From: Siphonodentalium dalli
Lineage: Eukaryota; Mollusca; Scaphopoda; Gadilida; Siphonodentaliidae
Direction of reading: 5' to 3'
NCBI GenBank assembly: GCA_032622095.1
Contig: CP136063.1
Location: 90,313,980-90,377,979, forward strand
Length of the DNA: 64,000 nt
This document shows positions 27,197-49,111 of this stretch, one piece after another. Below the pieces are notes generated by a model. That model saw only the letters and a list, made by a program, of their open reading frames with translations. It made no database searches and was not told where the DNA came from. The translations under genes and the position numbers were made by a program. Position 1 is the first letter of the stretch. Each line of letters starts with the position of its first letter.

Positions 27197-28453
27197 TGGC
27201 TGTGGCTGGATGAGGACATGGAAAATTTTATTTTTATCTCGTTTAAACGAGATAACTATCTCGTTTAAACGAGATAGCAGATGGGAAATTTAATTTTTAT
27301 CTCGTTTAAACGAGATAACTTATCTCGTTTAAACGAGATAGCAGGTGGGAAATTTTATTTTTATCTCGTTTAAACGAGATAACTTATCTCGTTTAAACGA
27401 GATAGCAGGTGGGAAATTTTATTTTTTATCTCGTTTAAACGAGATAACTATCTCGTTTAAACGAGATAGCAGATGGAAAATTTTATTTTTATCTCGTTTA
27501 AACGAGATAGCAGGTGGGAAATTTTATTTTTATCTCGTTTAAACGAGATAACTTATCTCGTTTAAACGAGATAGCAGGTGGAAAATTTTATTTGTTATCT
27601 CGTTTAAACGAGATAACTTATCTCGTTTAAACGAGATAGTTATAATACAACAGTTACTAGTGGCCAGTCCAGACGGTTGCACCGGGAATGTATAGGGAAC
27701 TTCTTGTACCCACCCACCACCCATCCCGCCATCCATAGTATCTTATGCGCCGCAGGCGCTCGTATATAGGTAGTACCCACCCACCACCCTATCCCACCAC
27801 CCATAGTATCTTATGCGCCGCGCGCGGCGCACAATATACTATGGGTGAAGGGTGGGTAACTACCTATACACGAGCGCCTGCGGCGCATAAGATACTATGC
27901 GTGGCGGAATGTGGTGGTGGGTGGGTAACTACCCATATACGAGCGCCAGCGGAGCACAATATACTATGGGTGATGGGATGTGGTGGTATTTGGGTACCAC
28001 CTATATACGAGCGCAACCGTCTGGATTGGCCAATAGTAACTGTTGTATTTTATAACTATCTCGTTTAAATGTGATAAGTTATCTCGTTTAAACGAGATGA
28101 AAATAAAATTTCCCACCTGCTATCTCGTTTAAACACGATAAGTTATCTCGTTTAAACGAGATACAAATAAAATTTCCCACCTGCTATCTCGTTTAAAAAA
28201 GATAAGTTATCTCGTTTAAACGAGATAAAAATAAAATTTCCCACCTGCTATCTCGTTTAAACAAGATAAGTTATCTCGTTTAAACGAGATAAAAATAAAA
28301 TTTCCCACCTGCTATCTCGTTTAAACAAGATAAGTTATCTCGTTTAAACGAGATAAAAATAACATTTCCCATCTGTTATCTCGTTTAAACGAGATAGTTA
28401 TCTCGTTTAAACGAGATAAAAATAAAATTTCCCATGTCCTCATCCAGCCACCG
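27197..28453. mobile_element. Foldback-like element FB-2 (tandem with FB-1)
   Basis: Same construction as FB-1 and separated from it by a few bases: palindrome-array arms (27230-27640 and 28055-28430) around the GC-rich minisatellite core (27710-28015). The right end is 'ccagccaccg' at 28453. Right-arm palindromes are partly decayed ('ctcgtttaaatgtgat', 'ctcgtttaaaaaagat'). This one lacks the hAT insertion. Confidence 0.7.
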
Positions 28454-31400
28454 TATGAATGAGATGTTTCAGATATTCAAAAAAAAAATGTAGGTATTCT
28501 CTTTATTATATACACCTTATTAAAGCTCAAAGTTGTTCAATTATGCGGCATTTTTATACTTTAAATAGTACAGAAATTTTAACAATACTCGGGAAGAATA
28601 CTTCCTGCTAATCAAAAGTGCACAATTACCCATATAGATAATGCAACAAGACTCATGCAAAGAAATGAAACACCGCTCGCTTTGTTCTCCGTATCAAAGT
28701 AGCCCTACATACCAAATTTGAGTCGGATCGGTCGAGCAGTTTTCGAGTCTATAACACAGACAGACGGACAGACAGACAAACAGACAGACAGAAGTTCAAA
28801 AATATATAGTAGATGGTAGGTATTGCCCCAAAGTGCCCTGCAATCGCTTACAATTTGTGGTTGATGAATAAAATTAGGCTATTCTGCCTTCTATAGCTAT
28901 GCATTAAATATTAACATACCTGATGCACTTTGGCTAATTGTTACTATTGTAACCAAGAAATTACCAGACATACTGGATTTTTCTCTCCCAAAAAAATCTG
29001 TAAAAAATAACTTTTCATGTTTGGACCATTTTTTCAAGCAAAATGTAACTATCTTTGGTATGAAATATATAAATAGTTTTGATCTATCTTAATTGTGTCA
29101 CACTAAGGACGTTTATAGACCAAATTATTCAAGATGGCTTCCAAAATGGCAAAGACATTTTGGTAAAAAGTTGATTTTTCACATACATCCCGAACATTAT
29201 TCTCTGCTCAATCTGCTGTTCCGAAAAGGTAGAAAGTATGACTCACTTGGTTAATAAACATGCTAGATAATCAACTAATAATTAAATGTCCTATACTGGT
29301 TGTCCCAGTACCTTACGAGGCATGAACAATTTATTTTAAATTATGCATTGTGGAGTTGTGCCAATAACTTTTTTTGCGATTCTGGTCATGTGTTTGAACG
29401 GAAATGGGAAGAACTTTGAAACGGAACTGAGAGAGACCATAATATGTGGCTACTTTGACCCATTAGCATCAAATATGATTAATGAGCCATCCATATTGTT
29501 TAGTTCGTAATCGAATAGCCTTTTGTCACAACATCCGTTAAACTGAGACCATATCATTTCGGTTCGTGGTGTGTTCAAATACTACGATGGAACTGAACTC
29601 TGTCTTGCGTCGTTAATTCGTAATTTGATCCCGATTAATGATTACTGATTACACTCCGAAGAAATATGGTTCCGTAAACGAAAAGACCGTAATCGTTATT
29701 TCGCGGCAATCTGATTCTTATTCCGTAATCGGAATCAGAACATTCATAATGTAAACAAACCGAGATTTCACCACCTCGCAGTTTTAAAACCCAATAAAAC
29801 GTAAGAATCCGTATCTTGGGTACAAATTATTGTAGAATAAAAATGATCCATATAATTTAAAATATGTGTAAACATGGAGAATTTTAATGAAATTAGCCAT
29901 TATTTATAGTAAGGCTGGGGAGCACGTCGCTTGGTGGCGAAGTTTGTCAATTTCGTCATGTTCATTTCATAATTTCCGTCCACAAAATATCGCCCACACC
30001 CATATCATTTCAACGAAACTCGACGAATAATTTCATCACTGACCGAATTCACGTGAACCTGGGTGTATCCTCTGCATTGTTCGTAGATGATAGCATTACC
30101 ATTGAACAAGAAACCAAACTCACAAGTTCGTAGTTATATATGTTCCTTCTTATTCAAGAAATAGTAGGATTATATGATATCTATGGATTATCAGATGCAA
30201 TGTATGTACTATCTTGTCTTATAACAATTCCATATTTAAAATGTCTTGTTTCGCTAAATGCAGTCGTTGCACAAAGCGACCTCAGTTGTGCCGAAACACA
30301 TGCACTTGTTTGGCCCAAGTGTCGGGCATTATAGTTGGAAAATAAAGCTTCGATGGACCGTACATGCAACTAATGTTGTTATCTTGTGGTTTCATGTGAG
30401 CTATAGTCGAAACGTCAGTCAATATATTTTGTTAAATATATACCCACACATACAAGTTCCATGGACGTGGCTAGAGGGTTCCCATGGAGGTTTTCACCTT
30501 AAACTTTCCAACTGCATCGTCCTTCAACCAGACACCAAACTCACTGGTTCGTATGATTCGATTTGCACACCCCTCAATATTTAGGTTCCGTTCTCCGTAA
30601 TTAAAGCAATTATCGTGAATTATAAACATAGAAACTAGCCAAGTTATACTCCGACTGAATAATGGACCTTGATTCAATTCGTTCGAGGCGTCTTTTCGTT
30701 TTCTGTCGAGATATTATAAGAAATATGTCGAAAAAAGAATTGCTTGAATTTCCAACCAGTAATATAAATGGAGAATATGTTGTTTTTAGACCAACATCAG
30801 TTTATTTTTCTACTTTTGTTCTGACCGAAATGGCCATTAATTGGAAATTTTCCAACAGTTGGAAAGTTTGAGGTAGCAGTTGAAAATTTTAAACCCAAGA
30901 CCTGGGTTTGGTCTCGTTCAGGGGCGGGGTGCAATTGGAAATTTCAAGTTTCGTATTATAGAAACCATTGGTTGGGTGATTAACTATGATAACGGGTTGT
31001 TCGAAACAGGGGAATTATCGGTGGTCCCAATGCAGGCGGAGGACGATTATCCCAGTATCAAGTAATTGAGCTATAATAAAACGGGATAACGCCTTATAGT
31101 ATACAGAAGTGATTACTTTCGACATCCAAACAGTGGAATTGGGTACATATTTGGTTTTCTGCATAATTGTGGCACGGAATGCAGTTACTGGTGAAACGTG
31201 GGGATGCTCTGCTAGTAAGATGACATGCTCTCCTTAAATTGTCCTACTTTTTAAACAGTTAGATAGTTTACAATCTCGTTGTATTAATTTCTGTGTAGTC
31301 GGACAGAACATTTCTCATTGTATAACTTACTGATCAAATTTATAGCAGCTAGTTAAACAATGGAAAATTTTATGACAATGGGTGGAGTCGATTATAATTT

Positions 31401-31470
31401 GGAGCTTGGAATTCATTAGGTGGGTTCATAAGACTAATGTTACGGTGAATGAAACTATTAACAAAGCGAT
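28454..31470. other. Spacer between FB-2 and tubulin copy 2, no gene seen
   Basis: Homologous to 40560-43640 and 62769-64000. It includes a CAGA run near 28757. The many 60-110-codon ORFs have no domain and change frame between units. Confidence 0.65.
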
Positions 31471-31473
31471 ACT

Positions 31474-31479
31474 TTTATT
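31474..31479 (-). terminator. Poly(A) signal of alpha-tubulin copy 2
   Basis: AATAAA on the minus strand, 57 nt past the stop codon. Confidence 0.7.
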
Positions 31480-31535
31480 GGACGAAAATGTCACAATAAT
31501 ATATCAACAATAACAAATCAAGGAGTCAAATGTCT

Positions 31536-35830
<4,295 letters not shown>

Positions 35831-35844
35831 GATTACTTGTAGCG

Positions 35845-36030
35845 AAGAAGTTGTCCTGAAGGAAATAAGTTGACGATCGTCGCTAATTCTCACAGAAGGT
35901 ATGAGCTCTTCAAGTGAGGTTCGAATGTGTCAGACCCTAAAACTGTGACCCTTTTTATTTACTTCTTGAATAGTCGTCCAGAGAACGGTTCTGCCCATCT
36001 GATTGGTCGCTGCTGTGTATGGTAACACGC
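35845..36030 (-). promoter_or_regulatory. Core promoter of alpha-tubulin copy 2
   Basis: CCAAT box at 36002-36006 and a TATA-like AAATAAAAAGG at about 35950-35960, with the same spacing as copy 1. Confidence 0.5.
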
Positions 36031-39000
36031 CTTCCGTTGCCTGTGTGTTCCTGTTCCAAAGATATATGCTAATCCCTAATCCCTTTACACACATTCATGC
36101 GGTAATCAGCCCTATTGTCTATTCCAGAAAAAAAAACAATTGGCTCTTTTTCATTGGTCGCTAATCCATTAACCCCGTAGATACTAGCATTGAACTTTTA
36201 AGTTTTAACTTGTTAATTGAACAACTCGGTGCATTCGCAATTTAGTGAATGTAATTGAGCCATTGTTTAGGTCGAACTAATATATACATTGGGCGACTCC
36301 TGCATTTTCAACTTCCACCTATTTCGATTCGTATACCACTTGTGTGATTGGTACAAGCTTTGAACTAGTGTGTCTGTCATTTGCAGAATGAGGTCCCCAG
36401 AGGGTGAATTTAGTGATGCTACCCCGCATAGCGGGTTAGCATCACCAAATTCACCCTCTGGTAACCTCATTCTGCTGAGGTGTAAGCAGAATGAGGTCCC
36501 CAGAGGGTCAATTTAATTAACGAACCGGTGGCTGACTCGGCTGTCTCAGACTACACTCAGACAACACGTATCAATTGACATACGCATTTTACAAATTATA
36601 TTTTTCATTTCTTCTATTTGTAATTGGCATAGCTTATCACAAACCAAAATCAACGGCAATAAATAAACGAAATTGAAATTCCAACTACAGCTTTTACCGG
36701 GCTCGGGGTCGCAGTACAACTTTAATGCGTCCCAAAATAACCGGAAAAACCCATTTTCTATTTATATAATGCCCAGCGGTCCACAGCTTTCTAAAATCTG
36801 TAGAACAGTATACACCGGGGGCGTTAATAAAGAACCGAGAGACGTGAACAAATGTTAACACTTGAAACGGGGGGGGGGGGGGGGGTCGGAAAAAAAATTC
36901 CGGCACGTATGCTGATTTTTTCCTTTCGACCCTTGTTGGGACCCACCTACCCCCGCGTCCGTTTTCGGCAGTTATTTCTCCACCATTTTTTGACACCCAC
37001 CCCCTTTCAACACTAAAACAGAGATTTGCGGGGGGAAATTCACTGTAAAAAGCTGTATATGAATTTCTGTGCATACTATTTGACATGGATGTTAACATTG
37101 ACATGTAAATAGGAACGAGTCATTTTGTGGTCATTCGGTCAAAAAAAACATGGCTGCAGTGGCCATCTTGGATTTCAAAATTCAATCCAGTAGCATGGGC
37201 TACAGGCTATACTGTTTGTCTGATCATCGTGAAATTTTTCAATTATGTTAATATTGACATTCTAAGGTGTTTTAAGCCAAACTCATTGCAAAAACAGTCA
37301 AAAAGACTTGCAGGAAAAAACATTTTGAGTTTCGGAAACAAATGTTTGTTGGTCCCATCGACCACCCACCCACCCGGCATACGTACCCGGAAAATCCACC
37401 CTCCCCGCTTGAAATGGGAAAAACGTTGAAGACTTCTCTGAAAGTGGTCCAAATAAACAATTTCAAAATCAAATTTAATTTGAAATGCAATAACCATAGT
37501 AATGAGTTTCTAATGAACAAAGAGGGATCACTCTATAGAAAACCCATATGGTCTAAGTTTCCTTCGGCGTGAATCAGCTATATAATAATGAACTTGAAAA
37601 CTGTATCTAGGGAAAGAAATCTGATACTGCGTTACGTCAAAGTAATTCGTAAGCATCCTGGCCTATACTAACGTCAGTGCACATGGACGTGGTGACAGGG
37701 GTGGTGTTTGGGGGTTGGGAATGTCTCACCCTAACTTTGCTCAAAATGTTCACAGTTGGAAATTTCATACCTGACAAAAAATTAGTTTGAAACTTTACAC
37801 CAACAATAGGTTGAAATTGTTCTTGGAGTTAGATTTTCCAACAATTTATTAGAGGGTTATTTGTTGACTTTTAGATCAACAATTGCAATTGTTCATACAT
37901 TTGGTCAAAATTGTGCACTGAAATGCGATTTTGCGATTTTCTTGTTCTGATTTCAAAATGTTATCACGCCAGGTCAAACCATGGTCGGTCCGGTGTGTCC
38001 TGTCTCTCGCCCGTGTGAATTTTCCTGGAATTAGACCACTATACATGTTAGGATTTATGCAATCTCTAATTTTTCTGATAGAATGTACAGGGAAGGGATC
38101 CAGAAATTTAAGTCTCCAGTTTATAAAATAACATATCTGTCTATTATATGACAATCAGATATCGATTAAATGTAAAATAATATGCAGGCGTTCAACATGT
38201 TATTCAGCGGTGTTGCATTCAATTATATTCCTCGTCTGATAACTGAAAGTCTGGAACCCTAAATACATCTTTAAATGTCCGTGAAATATTTTGAATCGCC
38301 GTGCTGTTTTCCCGCACCCACATTATGTTATTAAATTCATGTTCCTATTATCATGTATTATTGGTTATTGGAATAAAAGTATCAAACAAAACAAATACAA
38401 TCATGTTTTTGTTCCTCCATTTGGCTATAATGACAACAAGGGCCATTCAGAAAAGGTTATCATACGGGCCTGTAAGGCCCAGGTTGGGTGCAACGGGGGT
38501 GGGGGGGCGAATGCGAATATAATTCCGCATTTGGTCTGATTCAATATTATGTACCTTATATTAAAGCTCAAAGTTGCTAACTTATGCGGCATTTTTACTT
38601 TTAATAGTACAGCAATTTGAACAATACTCGGTAAGAATATTTCCTACTAATCATAAGTGAACAATTGCCTAGATAGATCATCAAGACTCGTGCAAAGAAA
38701 TGAAACACGGAATCGAAACAACAAGTCTCCGTGTCACCACAGTTGAGATTAATTTTATCCCTCGTGCACGGGTCACAGATTCTTAATTTAGACACTCGAT
38801 CAATCGATAATTAGATGTCAATAGTGTCTGTTTACGCGCGTGTGATTTTCTTCGGAGAGTCTTTTCGCTTATTTTACTTCTGCCTTCTACTTATGGTGGT
38901 TCTCCTGTGAAACGACGGATTAAATTATAAGAAATAACTGGGTTTTTTTCGAATAAGGTTATTGGTTATAAGTTTGCACACAATTTACTATATATAACGC

Positions 39001-39497
39001 GCGGTTATAGAATTTGTATTCAAATTTTTCGCTCGCGTAAACCACCGACAGGCTACAGTGAAATATAACGAAACCAACAGTGAAATAACGAAATCGTATT
39101 TCACTGCAGCTTCTAAGAGATATAGAGAATACTTGCAGTTTTTTGTTTGAATACCGAAATATCTCACGAGTGACTGGAAAGAGAATTCGATATTTCTTTC
39201 AAGACACTTGAATGAAATGCTTCAGGTATTCAAAACAAAACTGTAGGTATTCTTTTTATTATGTGAATCTTATTAATGCTCAAAGTTGTTAACTTATGCG
39301 ACATTCTTTACTTTTAACAGCACAGCAATTTGAACAATACTCGAGAAGAATACTTCATATTAATCAATAGTGCACAATTACCTAGATAAATTTAACAACA
39401 AGACTCCTGCAAAGAAATGAAACACGGAATCTAAGCTATATAAGAAGTCTCGATGTCACCACATTCGAAATATATATATCACGTGCACGGGTATTTA
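36031..39497. other. Spacer upstream of copy 2, no gene seen
   Basis: It aligns with 19881-24638 but lacks the Harbinger-like element and about 35 bp near 36287. It contains a G17 run at about 36869-36886 and a CG-rich hairpin. Frames that are open in the copy 1 unit are shifted here, which argues against coding. Confidence 0.65.
36383..36475. repeat. 93-bp hairpin (copy 2 unit)
   Basis: Counterpart of 20272-20364, with the GC loop and the third half-copy retained. Confidence 0.75.
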
Positions 39498-40483
39498 CGG
39501 TGGCTGGATGAGGACATGGGAAATTTTATTTTTATCTCGTTTAAACGAGATAACTTATCTCGTTTAAACGAGATAAGTGATGGGAAATCTTATTTTTATC
39601 TCGTTTAAACGAGATAACTTATCTTGTTTAAACCAGATAGCAGGTGGGAAATTTTATTTTTATCTCGTTTAAACGAAATAGTTATAATACAACAGTTACT
39701 AGTGGCCAGTCCAGACGGTTGCGCTCGTATATAGGTGGTACCCAAACACCACCCCATCCCATCACACATAGCATATTGTGCTCCGCAGGCGCTAGTATAT
39801 GGGTAGTTACCCACCCACCACCACATCCCGCCACGCATAGTATCTTATGCGCCGCAGGCGCTCGTACATAGGTAGTTACCCACCCTTCACCCATAGTATA
39901 TTGTGCGCCGCAGGCGCTCGTATATAGGTATAGTTACCCACCCACCACCTCATCCCATCACCCGTAGTATCCAATGCGCCGCAGGCGCTCGTATATAGGT
40001 TGTACCCACCCACCATCCCATCACGTCACCCATAGTGATGGGATGGGGTGGTGGGTTGGTAACTACCTATATACGAGCGCCTGCGGCGTATAAGATACTA
40101 TGGGTGGCGGGATGGGGTGGTGGGTGGGTAACTACCTATATACGAGCGCCTGCGGCGCACAATATACTATATGGGTGATGGGATGGGGTGGTGTTTGGGT
40201 ACCACCTATATACGAGCGCCTGCGGCGCATAAGATACTATGGGTGGTGGGATAGGGTGGTGGGTGGGTACTACCTATATACGAGCGCCTGTGGCGCATAA
40301 GATACTATGGATGGCGGGATGGGGTGGTGGGTGGGTACAAGAAGTTCCCTATAGATTCCCGGTGCAACCGTCTGGACTGGCCACTAGTAACTGTTGTATT
40401 ATAACTATCTCGTTTAAACGAGATAAGTTATCTCGTTTAAACGAGATAAAAATAAAATTTCCCATGTCCTCATCCAGCCACCG
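39498..40483. mobile_element. Foldback-like element, single copy, expanded core
   Basis: Same ends as FB-1, bordered by TA. The palindrome arms are short (39535-39680 and 40405-40450). The GC-rich minisatellite core is long (about 39720-40370), with repeated 'gcgcctgcggcgca' and G-run units such as 'gggatggggtggtgggtggg' near 40110 and 40317, a G-quadruplex-type pattern. 986 bp, no ORF. Confidence 0.7.
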
Positions 40484-43400
40484 TACATTAGTGTCTTGGA
40501 AAGAAATCGAATTTTCACGAGCGGCTGCAAGTCGCGAGTGAAATTTCGATATTTCTTTCCAGACACGAATGAGATGTTTCAGATATTCAAACAAAAAATG
40601 TAGGTATATTCTCTTTATTATATACACCTTATTAAAGCTCAAAGTTGCTCAATTATGCGGCATTTTTATACTTTAAATAGTACAGAAATTTTAACAATAC
40701 TCGGGAAGAATACTTCCTACTAATCAAAAGTGCACAATTACCCATATAGATAATGCAACAAGACTCATGCAAAGAAATGAAACACCGCTCGCTTTGTTCT
40801 CCGTATCAAAGTAGCCCTACATACCAAATTTGAGTCGGATCGGTCGAGCAGTTTTCGAGTCTATAACACAGACAGACGGACAGACAGACAAACAGACAGA
40901 CAGAAGTTCAAAAATATATAGTAGATGGTAGGTATTGCCCCAAAGTGCCCTGCAATCGCTTACAATTTGTGGTTGATGAATAAAATTTGGCTATTCTGCC
41001 TTCTATAGCTATGCATTAAATATTAACATACCTGATGCACGTTGGCTAATTGTTACTATTGTAACCAAGAAATTACCAGACATACTGGATTTTTCTCTCC
41101 CAAAAAAATCTGTAAAAAATAACTTTTCATGTTTGAACCATTTTTTCAAGCAAGATGTATCTATCTTTGGTATGAAATATATAAATAGTTTTGATCTATC
41201 TTAATTGTGTCACACTAAGGACGTTTATAGACCAAATTATTCAATATGGCTTCCAAAATGGCAAAGAAATTTTGGTAAAAAGTTGATTTTTCACATACAT
41301 CCCGAACACTATTCTCTGCTCAATCTGCTGTTCCGAAAAGGTAGCAAAGTATGACTCACTTGGTTAATAAACATGCTAGACAATCAACTGATAATTAAAT
41401 GTCATATACTGGTTGTCCCAGTACCTTACGAGGCATGAACAATTTATTTTAAATTATGCAGTGTGGAGTTGTGCCAATAACTTTTTTTGCGATTCTGGTC
41501 ATGTGTTTGAACGGAATTGGGAAGAACTTTGAAACGGAACTGAGAGAGACCATAATATGTGGCTACTCTGACCCATTAGCATCAAATATGATTAATGAGC
41601 CATCCATATTGTTTAGTTCCTAATCGAATAGCCTTTTGTCACAACATCCGTTAAACTGAGACCATATCATTTCGGTTCGTGGTGTGTTCAAATACTACGA
41701 TGGAACTGAACTCTGTCTTGCGTCGTTAATTCGTAATTTGATCCCGATTAATGATTACTGATTACACTCCGAAGAAATATGGTTCCGTAAACGAAAAGAC
41801 CGTAATCGTTATTTCGCGGCAATCTGATTCTTATTCCGTAATCGGAATCAGAACATTCATAATGTAAACAAACCGAGATTTCACCACCTCGCAGTTTTAA
41901 AACCCAATAAAACGTAAGAATCCGTATCTTGGGTACAAATTATTGTAGAATAAAAATGATCCATATAATTTAAAATATGTGTAAACATGGAGAATTTTAA
42001 TGAAATTAGCCATTATTTATAGTAAGGCTGGGGGAGCACGTCGCTTGGTGGCGAAGTTTGTCAATTTCGTCATGTTCATTTCATAATTTCCGTCCACAAA
42101 ATATCGCCCCCCACCCATATCATTTCAACGAAACTCGACGAATAATTTCATCACTGACCGAATTCACGCGAACCTGGGTGTATCCTCTGCATTGTTCGTA
42201 GATGATAGCATTGCCCTTGAACAAGAAACCAAACTCACAAGTTCGTAGTTATATATGTTCCTTCTTATTCAAGAAATAGTAGGATTATATGATATCTATG
42301 GATTATCAGATGCAATGTATGTACTATCTTGTCTTATAACAATTCCATATTTAAAATGTATTGTTTCGTTAAATGCAGTCGTTGCGCACAGCGGCCTCAG
42401 TAGTGCCGAAACACATGCACTTGTTTGGCCCAAGTGTCGGGCATTATAGTTGGAAAATAAAGCTTCGATGGACCGTACATGCAACTAATGTTGTTATCTT
42501 GTGGTTGCATGTGAGCTGCTTCTCCCAATCGCATACACATCAAAGTAAAGTTTATTCTGGGGTCGCAGAGCTATAGTCGAAACGTCAGTCAATATATTTT
42601 GTTAAATATATACCCACACATACAAGTTCTAGGAACGTGGCTAGAGGGTTCCCATGGAGGTTTTCACCTTAAAATTTCCAACTTCATCGTCATTCAACCG
42701 GACACCAAACTCACTGGTTCGTAGGATTCCATTTGCACACCCCTCAATATTTAGGTTCCGTCCTCCGTAATTAAAGCAATTATCGTGAATTATAAACATA
42801 GAAACTAGCCAAGTTATACTCCGACTGAATATTGGACCTTGATTCAATTCGTTCGAGGCGTCTTTTCGTTTTCGGTCGAGATATTACAAGAAATATGTCG
42901 AAAAAAGAATTGCTTGAATTTCCAACCAGTAATATAAATGGAGAATATGTTGTTTTTAGACCAACATCAGCTTATTTTTCTACTTTTGTTCTGACTGAAA
43001 TGGCCATTAATTGGAAATTTTTCAACTATTGGAAAGTTTGAGGTAGCAGTTGAAAATTTTAAACCCAAGACCTGGGTTTGGTCTCGTTCAGGGGCGGGGT
43101 GCAATTGGAAATTTCAAGTTTCGTATTATAGAAACCATTGGTTGGGTGATTAACTATGATAACGGGTTGTTCGAAACAGGGGAATTATCGGTGGTCCCAA
43201 TGCAGCCGGAGGACGATTATCCCAGTATCAAGTAATTGAGCTATAATAAAACGGGATAACGCCTTATAGTATACAGAAGTGATTACTTTCGACATCCAAA
43301 CAGTGGAATTGGGTACATATTTGGTTTTCTGCATAATTGTGGCACGGAATGCAGTTACTGGTGAAACGTGGGGATGCTCTGCTAGTAACATGACATGCTC

Positions 43401-43640
43401 TCCTTAAATTGTCCTACTTTTTAAACAGTTAGATAGTTTACAATCTCGTTGTATTAATTTCAGTGTAGTCGGACAGAACATTTCCCATTGTATAACTTAC
43501 TGATCAAATTTATAGCAGCTAGTTAAACAATGGAAAATTTTATGACAATGGGTGGAGTCGATTATAATTTGGAGCTTGGAATTCATTAGGTGGGTTCATA
43601 AGACTAATGTTACGGTGAATGAAACTATTAACAAAGCGAT
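40484..43640. other. Spacer between the Foldback element and tubulin copy 3
   Basis: Homologous to 28454-31470, with about 80 bp more at its left end ('attagtgtcttggaaagaaa') that is also present in the orphan unit at 7981. No gene seen. Confidence 0.65.
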
Positions 43641-43643
43641 ACT

Positions 43644-43649
43644 TTTATT
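43644..43649 (-). terminator. Poly(A) signal of alpha-tubulin copy 3
   Basis: AATAAA on the minus strand, 57 nt past the stop codon. Confidence 0.7.
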
Positions 43650-43705
43650 GGACGAAAATGTCACAATAATATATCAACAATAACAAATCAAGGAGTCAAA
43701 TGTCT

Positions 43706-47969
<4,264 letters not shown>

Positions 47970-47984
47970 GATTACTTGTAGCGA

Positions 47985-48170
47985 AGAAGTTGTCCTGAAG
48001 GAAATAAGTTGACGATCGTCGCTAATTCTCACAGAAGGTATGAGCTCTTCAAGTGAGGTTCGAATGTGTCAGACCCTAAAACTGTGACCCTTTTTATTTA
48101 CTTCTTGAATAGTCGTCCAGAGAACGGTTCTGCCCATCTGATTGGTCGCTGCTGTGTTTGGTAACACGGC
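47985..48170 (-). promoter_or_regulatory. Core promoter of alpha-tubulin copy 3
   Basis: CCAAT box at 48141-48145 and a TATA-like AAATAAAAAGG at about 48089-48099, spaced as in copies 1 and 2. Confidence 0.5.
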
Positions 48171-49102
48171 TTCCGTTGCCTGTGTGTTCCTGTTCCAAAG
48201 ATATATGCTAATCCCTAATCCCTTTACACACATTCATGCGGTAATCAGCCCTATTGTCTATTCCAGAAAAAAAAAACAATTGGCTCTTTTTCATTGGTCG
48301 CTAATCCATTAACCCCGTAGATACTAGCATTGAACTTTTAAGTTTTAACTTGTTAATTGAACAACTCGGCGCATTCGCAATTTAGTGAATGTAATTGAGC
48401 CATTGTTTAGGTCGAATTAATATATACATGTAACATAACATGCAGACGATAATAAACAGGAGCTTGGGCGACTCCTGCATTTTCAACTTCCACCTATTTC
48501 GATTCGTATACCACTTGTGTGATTGGTACAAGCTTTGAACTAGTGTGTCTGTCATTTGCAGAATGAGGTCCCCAGAGGGTGAATTTAGTGATGCTACCCC
48601 GCATAGCGGGCTAGCATCATCAAATTCACCCTCTGGTAACCTCATTCTGCTGAGGTGTAAGCAGAATGAGGTCCCCAGAGGGTGAATTTAATTAACGAAC
48701 CGGTGGATGACTCGGCTGTCTCAGACTACACTCAGACAACACGTATCAATTGAAATACGCATTTTACAAATTATATTTTTCATTTCTTCTATTTGTAATT
48801 GGCATAGCTTATCACAAACCAAAATCAACGACAATAAATAAACGAAATTGAAATTCCAACTACAGCTTTTACCGGGTCGGGGTCGCAGTACAACTTTAAT
48901 GCGTCCCAAAATAACCGGAAAAACCCATTATCTATTTATATAATGCCCAGCGGTCCACAGCTTTCTCAAATCTGTAGAACAGTATACACCGGGGGCGTTA
49001 ATAAAGAACCGAGAGACGTGAACAAATGTTAACACTTGAAACGGGGGCGGGGGGGTCGGAAAAAAAATTCCGGCACGTATGCTGATTTTTTTCCTTTCGA
49101 CC
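48171..49102. other. Spacer upstream of copy 3, left part
   Basis: Aligns with 19881-20815. It holds the 93-bp hairpin and is cut by the 7.7-kb element at 'cttgttggg'; the homology resumes at 56815. No gene seen. Confidence 0.65.
48558..48650. repeat. 93-bp hairpin (copy 3 unit)
   Basis: Counterpart of 20272-20364. Confidence 0.75.
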
Positions 49103-49111
49103 CTTGTTGGG
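49103..49111. repeat. Target-site duplication, left (7.7-kb element)
   Basis: 'cttgttggg' is repeated at 56815-56823. Because of flanking G and C bases the true length could be 7, 8 or 9 bp. Confidence 0.8.

Noticed and set aside
27745-28068. 107-codon ORF in the Foldback core, repeated at 60993 and 62060
   Set aside because: It translates minisatellite and palindrome units and has the repetitive composition expected from that. There is no plausible gene structure.
24660-28440. CRISPR-like appearance of regularly spaced palindromic repeats
   Set aside because: The spacers between palindromes are also repeated, the array is mirrored as inverted arms, there are no cas genes, and the genome is eukaryotic.
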